A stretch of 64,000 nucleotides of DNA, from positions 310,001 through 374,000 of the forward strand of contig JAUWAU010000001.1 of NCBI GenBank assembly GCA_030601885.1, written 5' to 3'. This stretch comes from Armatimonadota bacterium (lineage in GTDB: Bacteria; Armatimonadota; Zipacnadia; JAUWAU01). This document shows positions 55,661 to 63,823 of this stretch, piece by piece; the stretch's first letter is position 1; the number at the start of each line of letters is the position of its first letter. A program made the translations under genes and the position numbers. The notes beneath the pieces are model-generated. The model had not been told where the DNA came from, did not search any database, and saw nothing but the letters and a program-made list of their open reading frames with translations.

Positions 55661-55704
55661 CGCCGCGTCTGGGGCCGCAGCCGGACGCGGCGTCTCGTTC
55701 TTTC
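55661..55704 (+). terminator. Likely intrinsic terminator after tRNA-Val
   Basis: Perfect 9-bp stem CGCCGCGTC (55661-55669) and GACGCGGCG (55684-55692), 14-nt loop, followed by TCTCGTTCTTT. It would end the tRNA transcript or attenuate read-through into thrS. Confidence 0.55.
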
Positions 55705-55781
55705 TGGGGCTCTGACGCCGTACACAAACGGCCAATGGCCGCACACGGCCGAACCATCGCACAGAAAAGCGGGCGAGAAGC

Positions 55782-57713
55782 ATGGCCAAGATCAAGCTCA
55801 CTTTCCCCGACGGCTCAGAGAGGCAATACGATGCTGGTACGACCCCCGCCCAGGTGGCCGGAGACATCGGCCCGCGCCTGGCGAAAGCGGGCGTGGCCGC
55901 AAAGCTCGACGGGGAGCTGGTGGATCTCGGGCGCCCTATCCACGAGGACTCCAGCATCGAGATCGTGACCTTTGACACCGACGAGGGCAAAGAGCTATAT
56001 CGCCACTCCGCCGCCCACGTTATGGCCCAGGCGGTTATCGACCTCTTCCCGGGCACGAAGCTGGCTATCGGGCCGGCGATCGCCGATGGCTTCTACTACG
56101 ACTTCGACTCGCCAACGACGTTCACCGAGGACGACCTGCCCAAGATCGAGGCTCGCATGCGGGAGATCGTTGACTCGGACCTGGAGATCCAACGACAAGA
56201 GGTGCCGCTGGCGGAGGCCAGGGAGCTGTTCAGCAAGCAGGACAACCCGTACAAACTGGAGCTGCTGGACGAAATCGATGACGATCGGGTCACACTGTAC
56301 CGGCAGGGCGATTTCGTCGATCTGTGTCGCGGGCCGCACCTTCCGAGCACCGGCCGGCTCGCCGCTCTCAAGCTGCTGAGCCTTGCGGGAGCGTATTGGC
56401 GCGGCGATGAGCACCGCCAGATGCTGCAGCGCATCTATGGCACCGCCTTCGCGCGGCAGAAAGACCTCGACCGCCACCTGCAGCGGCTGGAGGAGGCACG
56501 CCGTCGAGACCATCGTCGGCTGGGGCGGGAGCTCGACCTGTTCAGCATCGTGGATGAGGTCGGGCCGGGGCTGGTGCTCTGGCATCCGAAGGGCGCCCTT
56601 ATTCGCGAGATCATCGAAGACTTCTGGCGCCGCGTCCACCGCGAGCGCGGCTACGAGCTTGTTTACACGCCCCATATTGGCAAGCTCAGCCTGTGGGAGA
56701 CGAGCGGGCACGTGGAGTGGTTTGCTCAGGACATGTATCCGCCCATGGAAGTGGAAGGGCAGCAGTACCTGCTCAAGCCCATGAACTGCCCGTTCCACAT
56801 TCTCATCTTCAAGAGCCGAATGCGCAGCTACCGCGACCTACCCGTTCGCATGGGAGAGCTCGGGACCGTGTACCGCTACGAGCGCTCGGGTGTGCTTCGC
56901 GGGATGCTGCGCGTACGGGGCTTCACCCAGGACGATGCCCACATATTCTGCCGGGCCGACCAGCTCGAGGAGGAGCTCATCGGTGTCGTTGACCTGGCCC
57001 AGTACATGATGCGCGCCTTCGGTTTTGATGAGTACGAGGTAGAGCTGAGCGTGCGCGACCCGGAGCATAAGCAGGAGGAATACATCGGCGATGACGCTAG
57101 CTGGGAGCGCGCTGAGGCGGCGCTGGTGGCGGCCCTGGAGGCGAAGCGACTCAGCTATCATCGGGCCGAAGGGGAGGCGAAGTTCTACGGGCCGGCCATC
57201 GACATCTCCGTGAAGGACGCCCTCGGCCGCCTGTGGCAGGGGCCGACGATCCAGTGCGACTTCAACGAGCCGGAGCGTTTTGACGTAACCTATGCGACGG
57301 CGGATGGCTCACGGGAGCGCGTCGTGATGGTACACCGAACCGTGCTGGGGGCCATGGGGCGCTTCATCGCCGGGATCATCGAACACGTCGCCGGCGCCTT
57401 TCCGGTGTGGCTGGCCCCGGTGCAAGTGGTTGTGCTGCCCATCGCCGACCGCCACGCCGATTACACCGGCGAAGTGACGCGGCAGTTGCGCGAGGCGGCC
57501 GTGCGCGTGGAGATGGATGCCCGGAGTGAGACGTTGGGGCATAGGATTCGGGACGCCCAACTCCAAAAGGTGCCATACATGCTCGTCGCGGGTGACCGGG
57601 AAGTGGAGTCGGGCACGGTGTCGGTCCGAGCGCGCGGCGAGGGGGACAAGGGGCCGTCGCAGGTGAGCGACTTTCTGCGCAGCTTGCAGGCCGAGCTGGG
57701 GCCGCCAGTGTAG
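55782..57713 (+). CDS. thrS: Threonyl-tRNA synthetase
   Basis: Class II aminoacyl-tRNA synthetase of 643 residues with the full bacterial set: TGS domain (KIKLTFPDGSERQY), editing domain with HSAAHVMAQA and the Cys-containing DLCRGPHLPSTG, motif 1 (GALIREIIEDFWRR), zinc Cys in LKPMNCPFHILIF, motif 2 (YRYERSGVLRGMLRVRGFTQ), motif 3 (VVMVHRTVLGAMGRFIAGIIEH) and the anticodon-binding domain (APVQVVVLPIADRHADY). A tRNA-Val gene and a hairpin with a T-rich tail lie upstream. The ribosome site is weak. Confidence 0.98.
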   Translation: MAKIKLTFPDGSERQYDAGTTPAQVAGDIGPRLAKAGVAAKLDGELVDLGRPIHEDSSIEIVTFDTDEGKELYRHSAAHVMAQAVIDLFPGTKLAIGPAIADGFYYDFDSPTTFTEDDLPKIEARMREIVDSDLEIQRQEVPLAEARELFSKQDNPYKLELLDEIDDDRVTLYRQGDFVDLCRGPHLPSTGRLAALKLLSLAGAYWRGDEHRQMLQRIYGTAFARQKDLDRHLQRLEEARRRDHRRLGRELDLFSIVDEVGPGLVLWHPKGALIREIIEDFWRRVHRERGYELVYTPHIGKLSLWETSGHVEWFAQDMYPPMEVEGQQYLLKPMNCPFHILIFKSRMRSYRDLPVRMGELGTVYRYERSGVLRGMLRVRGFTQDDAHIFCRADQLEEELIGVVDLAQYMMRAFGFDEYEVELSVRDPEHKQEEYIGDDASWERAEAALVAALEAKRLSYHRAEGEAKFYGPAIDISVKDALGRLWQGPTIQCDFNEPERFDVTYATADGSRERVVMVHRTVLGAMGRFIAGIIEHVAGAFPVWLAPVQVVVLPIADRHADYTGEVTRQLREAAVRVEMDARSETLGHRIRDAQLQKVPYMLVAGDREVESGTVSVRARGEGDKGPSQVSDFLRSLQAELGPPV

Positions 57714-57775
57714 TGTTGCCGACAGTGGCCAGATGCTGCGCTGTGGCCCGGGCGCGGCCAGACTCGCTGGGGCGT

Positions 57776-58138
57776 CTATGGCTGCACTTGATACCCATTC
57801 GCCTCACACGGCAGCCACGTATCCTCGAACTCCCGTCCCGAGCCGAGGGATTTACCGGTGCGCAGGTTGCGGATGTCTTGGACGGGGCCCGAGAGGCGAA
57901 TGGTGATGGTGCGCGGGGGGCCGTCGATGACGGAGCGATCAACGCCCACGCCGTCGATGTGCTGCCCACGCAGGGCGTTCCAAATGAGGCACAGGTAAAG
58001 AGTGCCGTCCTTCTCCCAGATCAGCCGCTCGACGTTCGGAAGCTCCGTCTCGCCCTCGGGGAGAGCCGCACTGTGCCCGCTCTGGTTAGGGGCGTGGCCG
58101 ATTCCAACGCATGGTGGGGCGACTGGCTGCTGGATCAC
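57776..58138 (-). CDS. Small protein, duplicate of the C-terminus of the gene at the window end
   Basis: A 120-codon frame with GTG start overlapping the stop of the ABC ATPase gene (GTGA). Its last ~58 residues (DRSVIDGPPRTITIRLSGPV, GKSLGSGREFEDTWLPCEAN) are nearly identical in protein and DNA to the partial gene at 63824-64000. The C-terminal domain has the beta-rich look of the end of a glycoside hydrolase or carbohydrate-related protein (GREFEDTWLPCEANGYQV). It is most likely a truncated duplicate that now ends the transporter operon; whether it is translated is unknown. Confidence 0.5.
   Translation of the reverse strand: MIQQPVAPPCVGIGHAPNQSGHSAALPEGETELPNVERLIWEKDGTLYLCLIWNALRGQHIDGVGVDRSVIDGPPRTITIRLSGPVQDIRNLRTGKSLGSGREFEDTWLPCEANGYQVQP
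57790..57955. repeat. Direct repeat, left copy (about 165 bp)
   Basis: Starting around CCCATTCGCCTCACACGGCA this stretch is near-identical (a handful of differences) to 63838-64000. Both are the 3' end of the same gene family on the minus strand. They bracket about 5.9 kb containing the transporter operon and the ATPase/TOPRIM pair. Confidence 0.9.
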
Positions 58139-59199
58139 TCCGCGTTCGAGTCTTGCTCAAACACCCGGACGGCGGCGGGCAGGATGCAGAGGCACACACC
58201 TGCGCCCGGCGCCAGCGATTCGGCCTCGGGGTGTCTGGGGATATGGACGACCAGCGGGACGCCAACGTCGATCTCAAGCTCCACATGCGCAACTTTGGAG
58301 CGAATAGAGTGCACCTTGCCCTGGACCACGTTGACCCCGCCGGAGGCGGTTGAAGCCGTGTAGAGCTGTATGCGCTCCGGCCGAATGGCGACCACCACAC
58401 GCCCGCGCGCCGGCACATCGCTGCACAAGGACACGGCCTCAGTCAGACGCACGACGCATCCGCCGTTCGCTGCCTCGGCTGCGCCGTGGAGAATGTTACG
58501 AGTGCAGGTGAAGCGCGCGACGAATTCGCTCGCTGGGTGGTCAAGGAGCTCGTCGATCGTCCCGAGCTGCACGATCTGGCCGCGGTGCATGACGGCCACC
58601 CGATCGGCCAAGTCGGCGGCCTCCTCGAAGCTGTGGCACACGTGCAGACAGGTCCCGCCGACGGCGCGGTGTATCTCGCGCAGCTCCCGGGCCAGTTCCA
58701 GCCGCAGGCTCTCGTCCAAGGCACTGAGCGGCTCGTCCAGGAGCAAGATGCGCGGCTCGGTCACCAGCGCCCGGCCCAGGGCCACCCGCTGCTTCTCCCC
58801 GGCACTCAGATGCACGGGCGACCGACCGCGCAAATGCTCCAGACGCAGCATCCGGATCATGCTCTCAACGCGCTCTTGTATGGTCTCTGGGGGCGCGTTC
58901 CGGGCTCGCAAGCCATAGGCGAGGTTCTCCTCCACCACCATGTTGGGGAACAGGGCGAAGTCCTGAGGCACATAGCCGAGATTGCGCTCCTCCGGGTACA
59001 GCGCAGTGATGTCGCGGCCGTCAACCAGTATTCGGCCATTGTCGGAGTGGTTGATACCGAGCACGCACTCGACCAACACCGTCTTGCCCGCCCCCGTCGG
59101 GCCAAGCAACACCAGGTACTCACCGTCGCGAATGGTGAGGTTGATATTTCGGAGGCGGAATTGCCCCAAGCGAATGGCGAGGTTGGATATCTCGATCAT
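58135..59199 (-). CDS. ABC transporter ATPase, molybdate/tungstate type
   Basis: Energises the import of an oxyanion. The 354-residue protein has Walker A LLGPTGAGKTVLVECVLG, Q-loop YVPQDFALFPNM, signature HLSAGEKQRVALGRAL (LSAGE rather than LSGGQ), Walker B ILLLDEPLSALDE and switch His in LHVCHSFEEA. A C-terminal extension after residue 235 (VAIRPERIQLYTA, ESLAPGAGVCLCILPAAVRVF) has the TOBE fold of ModC/WtpC-type and CysA-type ATPases. It starts 7 bp after the second permease. Operon order is binding protein, permease, frameshifted permease, ATPase, small duplicate gene. Confidence 0.92.
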   Translation of the reverse strand: MIEISNLAIRLGQFRLRNINLTIRDGEYLVLLGPTGAGKTVLVECVLGINHSDNGRILVDGRDITALYPEERNLGYVPQDFALFPNMVVEENLAYGLRARNAPPETIQERVESMIRMLRLEHLRGRSPVHLSAGEKQRVALGRALVTEPRILLLDEPLSALDESLRLELARELREIHRAVGGTCLHVCHSFEEAADLADRVAVMHRGQIVQLGTIDELLDHPASEFVARFTCTRNILHGAAEAANGGCVVRLTEAVSLCSDVPARGRVVVAIRPERIQLYTASTASGGVNVVQGKVHSIRSKVAHVELEIDVGVPLVVHIPRHPEAESLAPGAGVCLCILPAAVRVFEQDSNAE

Positions 59200-59206
59200 A
59201 GTCTAT

Positions 59207-60009
59207 TCAGCTCGCGCGCCGCAGGCCCAGCTTTCCCAGGGCGTAGACGGGCGCAAGAGCAAGCAGGGCGAGCATCAACCCGGTGGCGATGGCTCGCTCG
59301 TTGTAGCCGGCGTTCACGTCCAGGAACATGGCGACGGGCAGGATGTCGGTCTTACCCCGCATGGCGCTGCAGAAGATGAGCACTGCACCGAACTCGGCCA
59401 TGGCGCGCGTCCAGGCGAGGACGGCGCCGGCCACCAGTCCCGGCCGAGCCAGGGGTAGTGTTACCTTGCGGAAGGCGTGCGCCGCAGAGCTGCCCAGAGA
59501 GCGGGCGACATGCTCATAGCGCACGCTAATGCTGTCGAAGGCCGCCTTCCAGGCCTTTATGCCCAGCGTCAATGCCAGTACCAACTGCGCCACGACAATG
59601 CCCGGCTGGCTGTAGGCGAGTCGGAACCCAAGCTTCTCCTGCAGTTGCAGGACGGGCTCATACTGAAAGGCGATGAGCAGCGCCAGGCCGATGGTGGACG
59701 CCGGCAGCACGAGAGGCAGCGTCAGCAGCGCGTCAATGGTGCCGGCGCCGCGAAGCGAGAGGCGGGACAGAGCGTAGGCCGCCGGCACGCCCAAGGCAAA
59801 GGCTATGGCGGTCGTGACCGTCGAGAGGTGACCACGCTGAGCCGTACAGAGCCCCAGAACGCCTGCGCGCGCAGCATCCCGGCGACCGTGTGAGCGTCAG
59901 TCAAGACGACGTTGCTGGCAAACAGCCAGCAGATGGCGAGCGCCAGCAGGCAAACGGCGGCGTAGAGGCTGAGCCAGAAGGCTCCTGTTCTTAACCCAGG
60001 CCCCATCAA
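59207..60009 (-). pseudogene. ABC permease gene (ModB-like) with a frameshift
   Basis: Two overlapping frames together encode one ~265-residue ModB-type permease. The first (60009 down to about 59826) reads MMGPGLRTGAFWLSLYAAVC, VVLTDAHTVAGML and WGSVRLSVVT, then hits a stop at 59803. The second continues TVTTAIAFALGVPAAYALSR, LPLVLPASTIGLALL and the EAA-loop region ARSLGSSAAHAFRKVTLPLA to 59207. A single-base deletion within 59803-59826 explains the break. Start lies 7 bp after the intact permease and the end 7 bp before the ATPase. It may be a true mutation, an assembly error, or less likely programmed frameshifting. Confidence 0.8.
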
Positions 60010-60016
60010 GCTGCAC

Positions 60017-60838
60017 CTACCACAGGTATCCCCGGCCGCCCAGTCGTCGGAACGCCAGGACGCTCAGCAGCCCCATTGTCATGCACAGCAGGCTCTGCGT
60101 TATGGCCCATTCGAGCTTGCCCACCGTTACATCCAAGTACACAGCCAACGGCATCACATCGGTTCGGCCCTGGATCGCGCCGACGAACAGCATCAAGGAC
60201 TCATATTCGGCCAGTGCTCTGGCCCACACGATGATCAGCCCGGCCAGCAGCCCGCTCTTGGCCATGGGTAATGTGATGCGGCGGAAGGTGTAAAGGGCCG
60301 AGGCGCCGAGCGTGCGCGAGACGTGGTCGAGCCGCTGGTTCGCCTGGTCGAACGAGCTTTTCACCACCCGCACGCAAAACGATACGGTGACCGCCACCTG
60401 AGCCACCACCACACCCGGGAATGCATGAGCGACCTTTAGGCCAAGGAGCGTCTCCACCCACTCCGCTGGTGGTACACTGAAGAATCCGAGCAGGAACATG
60501 CCCACAGCGGCCGGCGGCACCATTATGGGCAGGTCAATGACGGCGTCTACGAGCCGCCCGAGGGGAATGCGGCCGCGCGAGAGGGCATAGCCGACGGGTA
60601 TGCCGACGGCCATTGCGACAGCCGTCGCTGCGCTTGCGGTTGAAACCGACAGGCCGAAGCTGCGCCACGTGCGGCTGCGCGTGATGTACCAGGTGAAGTC
60701 GTGCCAGCCGAGGTAGAGCGCATTGGTGAGGGCAATGAATGCGATGAAGCCGCCAATGGCGACCAGAGAGGCGAGAAGGATGGCTCGCCAACATGTCTCA
60801 CGGGCCGCACTGGTGCTCGTCGGCGCTGGCTGGGGCAT
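60017..60838 (-). CDS. ABC transporter permease, molybdate/tungstate type
   Basis: The 273-residue inner-membrane protein has five to six hydrophobic segments (LLASLVAIGGFIAFIALTN near the start) and the family blocks VAMAVGIPVGYALSRGRIPL, AVIDLPIMVPPAAVGMFLLG, and the EAA-like coupling loop SRTLGASALYTFRRITLPMA before ALAEYESLMLFVG. It is a ModB/WtpB-type permease. The stop of the binding-protein gene is one base before its ATG. Two non-identical permeases in one operon are unusual for molybdate uptake, where ModB is a homodimer; here they could form a heterodimer. Confidence 0.9.
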   Translation of the reverse strand: MPQPAPTSTSAARETCWRAILLASLVAIGGFIAFIALTNALYLGWHDFTWYITRSRTWRSFGLSVSTASAATAVAMAVGIPVGYALSRGRIPLGRLVDAVIDLPIMVPPAAVGMFLLGFFSVPPAEWVETLLGLKVAHAFPGVVVAQVAVTVSFCVRVVKSSFDQANQRLDHVSRTLGASALYTFRRITLPMAKSGLLAGLIIVWARALAEYESLMLFVGAIQGRTDVMPLAVYLDVTVGKLEWAITQSLLCMTMGLLSVLAFRRLGGRGYLW

Positions 60839-60839
60839 G

Positions 60840-61730
60840 CTACCTTCGCTGCCGGCGCACCTCTTCGACCAGATGACCGCAGGTCTGAGGCGTAATCGGG
60901 ATGGCGGGATCTTTGGCGACTCGGGCGGCAGCCACGAGCCATTTGATGTCCCGGTCCACTTCGGATGCGTCTATGATGTAGGCGTGCTTGTGGAATATGG
61001 CCTTGGCTTCGCGCGAAAGAACGAACGCTTTCAGTTGCCGCGCCAGCGCCTTATGGCGAGAGAACTTGAGGACCACGATCGGGAGGGGCACAATCCCGAC
61101 GTATTCAGACTCCATGGGCACGATCTCGGCGTCGCGCAGATACAGAACGGCGGTGCTGCTCCAGACAATGGCGGTATCAATCGCCCGCAGCTTCACGGCG
61201 TTCCCAAGCTCGGGAATGCACTGCGCATTCATCACCGCGTTGCGCTTGACGCGCTCGTAGATGCCGGCTTTCTCGAAGATCCTCTTGTGCCAGACGCCAA
61301 CTGCGCAGGCCTCAGGGTCGCCGAGACCGACGCGCACGCCGGGCCTGGCGAAGTCGGCTACGGTCCTGATCCCCTTTGGATTGCCGCTGGGTATGAGGAT
61401 CACGGTGACGAAGTAGGCGGCGGTATCAGTATGAGGCTCGTAGCTTTCGACGAACCCGCGCCGCACCGCCTGCTCCACGTAGAAGGCCTCGCCCGGCATG
61501 TAGAGGTCGCCCTCTTTGGAGGCGGCGACGTCGGCGAGGAAATAGCCGGAGCCCTTGTAGGCGAAATCCACCCGCACGCCCGGATGTCGCTGGGCGAACA
61601 ACTGCGCTATCTCGTCCAGAGAGGAGCGCTGGCCGGCCCCGGCGTGAAACAGCAGTCTGGGCGAGCGCTGCTGGCAGCCTGGAAGCATGAGGCAGCACGT
61701 CAGGGAGAGCGCGAGGGATGGCACACGCAC
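60840..61730 (-). CDS. Oxyanion-binding lipoprotein (ModA/WtpA-like)
   Basis: Periplasmic or membrane-anchored substrate-binding protein of a molybdate/tungstate-type importer. The 296-residue protein has a lipoprotein signal (LALSLTCCLMLPGC, lipobox LPGC), then LLFHAGAGQRSSLDEIAQLF, VDFAYKGSGYFLADVAASKE, GDLYMPGEAFYVEQA, VGLGDPEACAVGVWH and TAIVWSSTAVLY blocks typical of ModA-like proteins, with a YKGSG motif replacing the usual Ser-Ser contact. The start is GTG. It heads the operon. Anion specificity (molybdate, tungstate or sulfate) cannot be decided from sequence by eye. Confidence 0.87.
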   Translation of the reverse strand: MRVPSLALSLTCCLMLPGCQQRSPRLLFHAGAGQRSSLDEIAQLFAQRHPGVRVDFAYKGSGYFLADVAASKEGDLYMPGEAFYVEQAVRRGFVESYEPHTDTAAYFVTVILIPSGNPKGIRTVADFARPGVRVGLGDPEACAVGVWHKRIFEKAGIYERVKRNAVMNAQCIPELGNAVKLRAIDTAIVWSSTAVLYLRDAEIVPMESEYVGIVPLPIVVLKFSRHKALARQLKAFVLSREAKAIFHKHAYIIDASEVDRDIKWLVAAARVAKDPAIPITPQTCGHLVEEVRRQRR

Positions 61731-61958
61731 CGAGAGGGCCCCCTTGGGTCTACCGGCCCAGTGCTATAAACGCCCGGCGCCGGGAGTGGTTCCTCTGTCG
61801 CGGGTCGCTGCGAGTGTTGGCGCAGCACGACGGGTGAGGGCACGGTCGCCGACGCGCCGTATCCGTGCGAGCGTCACCGCTCCTGCCGACCCGCAGGTCC
61901 CCTGGGCAGCGGCGCTCAACCGGATCGAGAGTAGCATTTTGACCGGGGAGGTGTTATC

Positions 61959-62006
61959 ATGAGCCGAGATAAGCCTGAGGCCGTGAGGAGACAGGGAGAT
62001 GATTGA
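61959..62006 (+). CDS. Possible 15-residue leader peptide before the ATPase gene
   Basis: ATG at 61959 with GGGGAGG 7 nt upstream encodes MSRDKPEAVRRQGDD and its TGA overlaps the first codons of the ATPase gene. Its ribosome site is better than that of the ATPase, so it could tune ATPase translation by coupling. Confidence 0.3.
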   Translation: MSRDKPEAVRRQGDD

Positions 62007-63237
62007 GCGGCTGGAGATCGAGAACTTCAAGAGCTTCCGCAAGCTCGATCTCGAGTTGGGCCGGCTGAACTGTTTCATTGGGCCGAACGCCTGCGGCAAG
62101 AGCAATCTGATCGACGCGCTGGCCTTCCTTCGCGACTGCGTAGCGGATGGTGTCGATGCGGCCATGGAGGAACGAGGTGGCCCGGAGGGCACCGTTTGGC
62201 GGGGACGTGCGGCCTCCGCGGCGGCCACGCGCCAAGTGGCCTTCCGTGTGCATGTCGCCCTCACTCCCCCCCGCCGAGCCTGGCTGCTCGCCGGCCAGCC
62301 GGAGAAGGTCCCCGAGGTGCGGGCGCTGCACTTCGAGTACGGGCTTGTCGCGCGGGGGTGGCATCGCGGCCCCGGAGTGGAGGCTGAGGACCTCGTTGCC
62401 CGGTGGATCGACAAGCAGGGGGGGAAGGGCAAGGGCAGGATCTTCACGCGCTCAGAGGGCGCCGTGGAGTTCTCTCCAGGCATGTGGGCCCCCGCGCCCC
62501 TCGCAGGGATGCTGTCTGGGCTCGGCCGCCCGGCGAGGGACCGGCTCGTGCTGTCATCAGTATTCCTTCCCTGGTGCCAGTGGCTAAGCGCGCACCTCGA
62601 AGGGTGGCAGTTCTATGACATCGCGCCTGCCAGCGTGCGAGCAGCGCGGCCGCGCTCCCAACGCTCGGACCTCGCCCCCAGCGGAGACAACCTCGCAGCC
62701 GCGCTTCACGAATTGTGGACGAGGAAGAGCCGCGAGGCAGGCGAGGCACGCGAGCAGATACTCGCGAGCATGCAACGGGCGGTGCCGGGCTTCCAAGGGG
62801 TCGAGACGAAGCGTGAGGCCGACGATGCTGTGTCCCTCTGCGTGAGGGAGCGGGACGTGGCGGGTCGCCTTAGAGCCGCCAGCCTGTCTGACGGCACCAT
62901 CCGCTTGCTCGCCTACCACCTGATCGCGCCCTTGGCTGCGCGAGCGCCGACTCTCGTATGCCTTGAAGAGCCTGACCGCAACCTGCACCCCCACCTGCTG
63001 GAGCAGGTTCGCGACCTGCTGCGCACCCTCTCGGAGCGGACGCAGGTGATCGTGACCACGCACAGCCCGGGCCTGGTGGAACTGCTGGAGCCCAATGAGG
63101 TCTTCTTAATGGATAAGGAGGGCGGTCGCACGCGTGTGATGCGGGCGCAGGAGGTCGAGCACATCGAGGCATTTCTTGAAGACTTCACCTTGGGTGAGCT
63201 CTGGACGCAGGGCGCGATTGGAGGCGTGCCCGAGTGA
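61999..63237 (+). CDS. RecF/OLD-like AAA ATPase (AAA_21 type)
   Basis: The 412-residue protein is an SMC/ABC-fold ATPase: IERLEIENFKSFRKLDLELG, Walker A CFIGPNACGKSNLIDAL, ABC signature-like ASLSDGTIRLLAYHLI, Walker B TLVCLEEPDRNLHPHLLEQV and the His-switch VIVTTHSPGLVELL. No TOPRIM domain is fused. A TOPRIM-like protein is encoded next, overlapping by GTGA, so the two are the split equivalent of OLD/GajA nucleases and resemble ATPase + TOPRIM defence pairs such as PARIS. ATG has GAGGAG 8 nt upstream. A housekeeping repair role is the alternative. Confidence 0.9.
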   Translation: MIERLEIENFKSFRKLDLELGRLNCFIGPNACGKSNLIDALAFLRDCVADGVDAAMEERGGPEGTVWRGRAASAAATRQVAFRVHVALTPPRRAWLLAGQPEKVPEVRALHFEYGLVARGWHRGPGVEAEDLVARWIDKQGGKGKGRIFTRSEGAVEFSPGMWAPAPLAGMLSGLGRPARDRLVLSSVFLPWCQWLSAHLEGWQFYDIAPASVRAARPRSQRSDLAPSGDNLAAALHELWTRKSREAGEAREQILASMQRAVPGFQGVETKREADDAVSLCVRERDVAGRLRAASLSDGTIRLLAYHLIAPLAARAPTLVCLEEPDRNLHPHLLEQVRDLLRTLSERTQVIVTTHSPGLVELLEPNEVFLMDKEGGRTRVMRAQEVEHIEAFLEDFTLGELWTQGAIGGVPE

Positions 63238-63809
63238 TCGGCAAGCTCTTTCTCGTTGTGGAGGGCCCAAGCGACAAGCACCTTTGGGACGCTACCCTGA
63301 GGTCTCACTGCGCTGGGGCGCAGTTCAAGATTCAGGTGACTCACGGGAAGCAGAAGATGCTGCGCAAGCCGGCGGGATTGGTGCGGCAAGCGAACTTGAA
63401 GGGCTATGAGCTGACCGTGTTCATCCTGGACCAGGACAAGGACCCATCGGCTGACGACACGGCGCAGTCCCTGAAGAGCGCACTGGGTCGGGCGGGGCCG
63501 GCCGTGATCGGCGTCGCTGTCCGCAACGTAGAGTCATGGCTGCTCGCCGACGAGGAGGCGATCCGAGCGGCCTTCCCTGACTCGTGGTACACGCGGAAGG
63601 GAATGACAGATGGGATCGCGCGGCCCGACGTCCGACTCAGCGACTGCGTCCGCCGGCACTCGGACGGCAGACTCGGTGAGTACAGGAAAACCCGAGACGC
63701 CCCCCAGATCGCCGAGCACTTCGATCCCAAGAGGGCGCAGAACGGCTCCCGCAGCCTCCGGCAGTTCGTCACCGCACTCCGCAAAGCCCAGCACAAGCTC
63801 CGCTCCTAG
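63234..63809 (+). CDS. TOPRIM-like (DUF4276-type) protein, partner of the ATPase
   Basis: The 191-residue protein has a TOPRIM pattern: KLFLVVEGPSDKHLWDATL with the metal Glu, TVFILDQDKDPSADD with the DxD, and VAVRNVESWLLADEEAI, which is characteristic of DUF4276-like proteins encoded beside AAA ATPases. GTG start overlaps the ATPase stop (GTGA). Expected to be the nuclease or effector half of a two-component complex. The C-terminal part (RDAPQIAEHFDPKRAQNGSR) is probably helical. Antiphage function is inferred from architecture. Confidence 0.82.
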   Translation: MIGKLFLVVEGPSDKHLWDATLRSHCAGAQFKIQVTHGKQKMLRKPAGLVRQANLKGYELTVFILDQDKDPSADDTAQSLKSALGRAGPAVIGVAVRNVESWLLADEEAIRAAFPDSWYTRKGMTDGIARPDVRLSDCVRRHSDGRLGEYRKTRDAPQIAEHFDPKRAQNGSRSLRQFVTALRKAQHKLRS

Positions 63810-63823
63810 CAGGTGGTCCCTGC

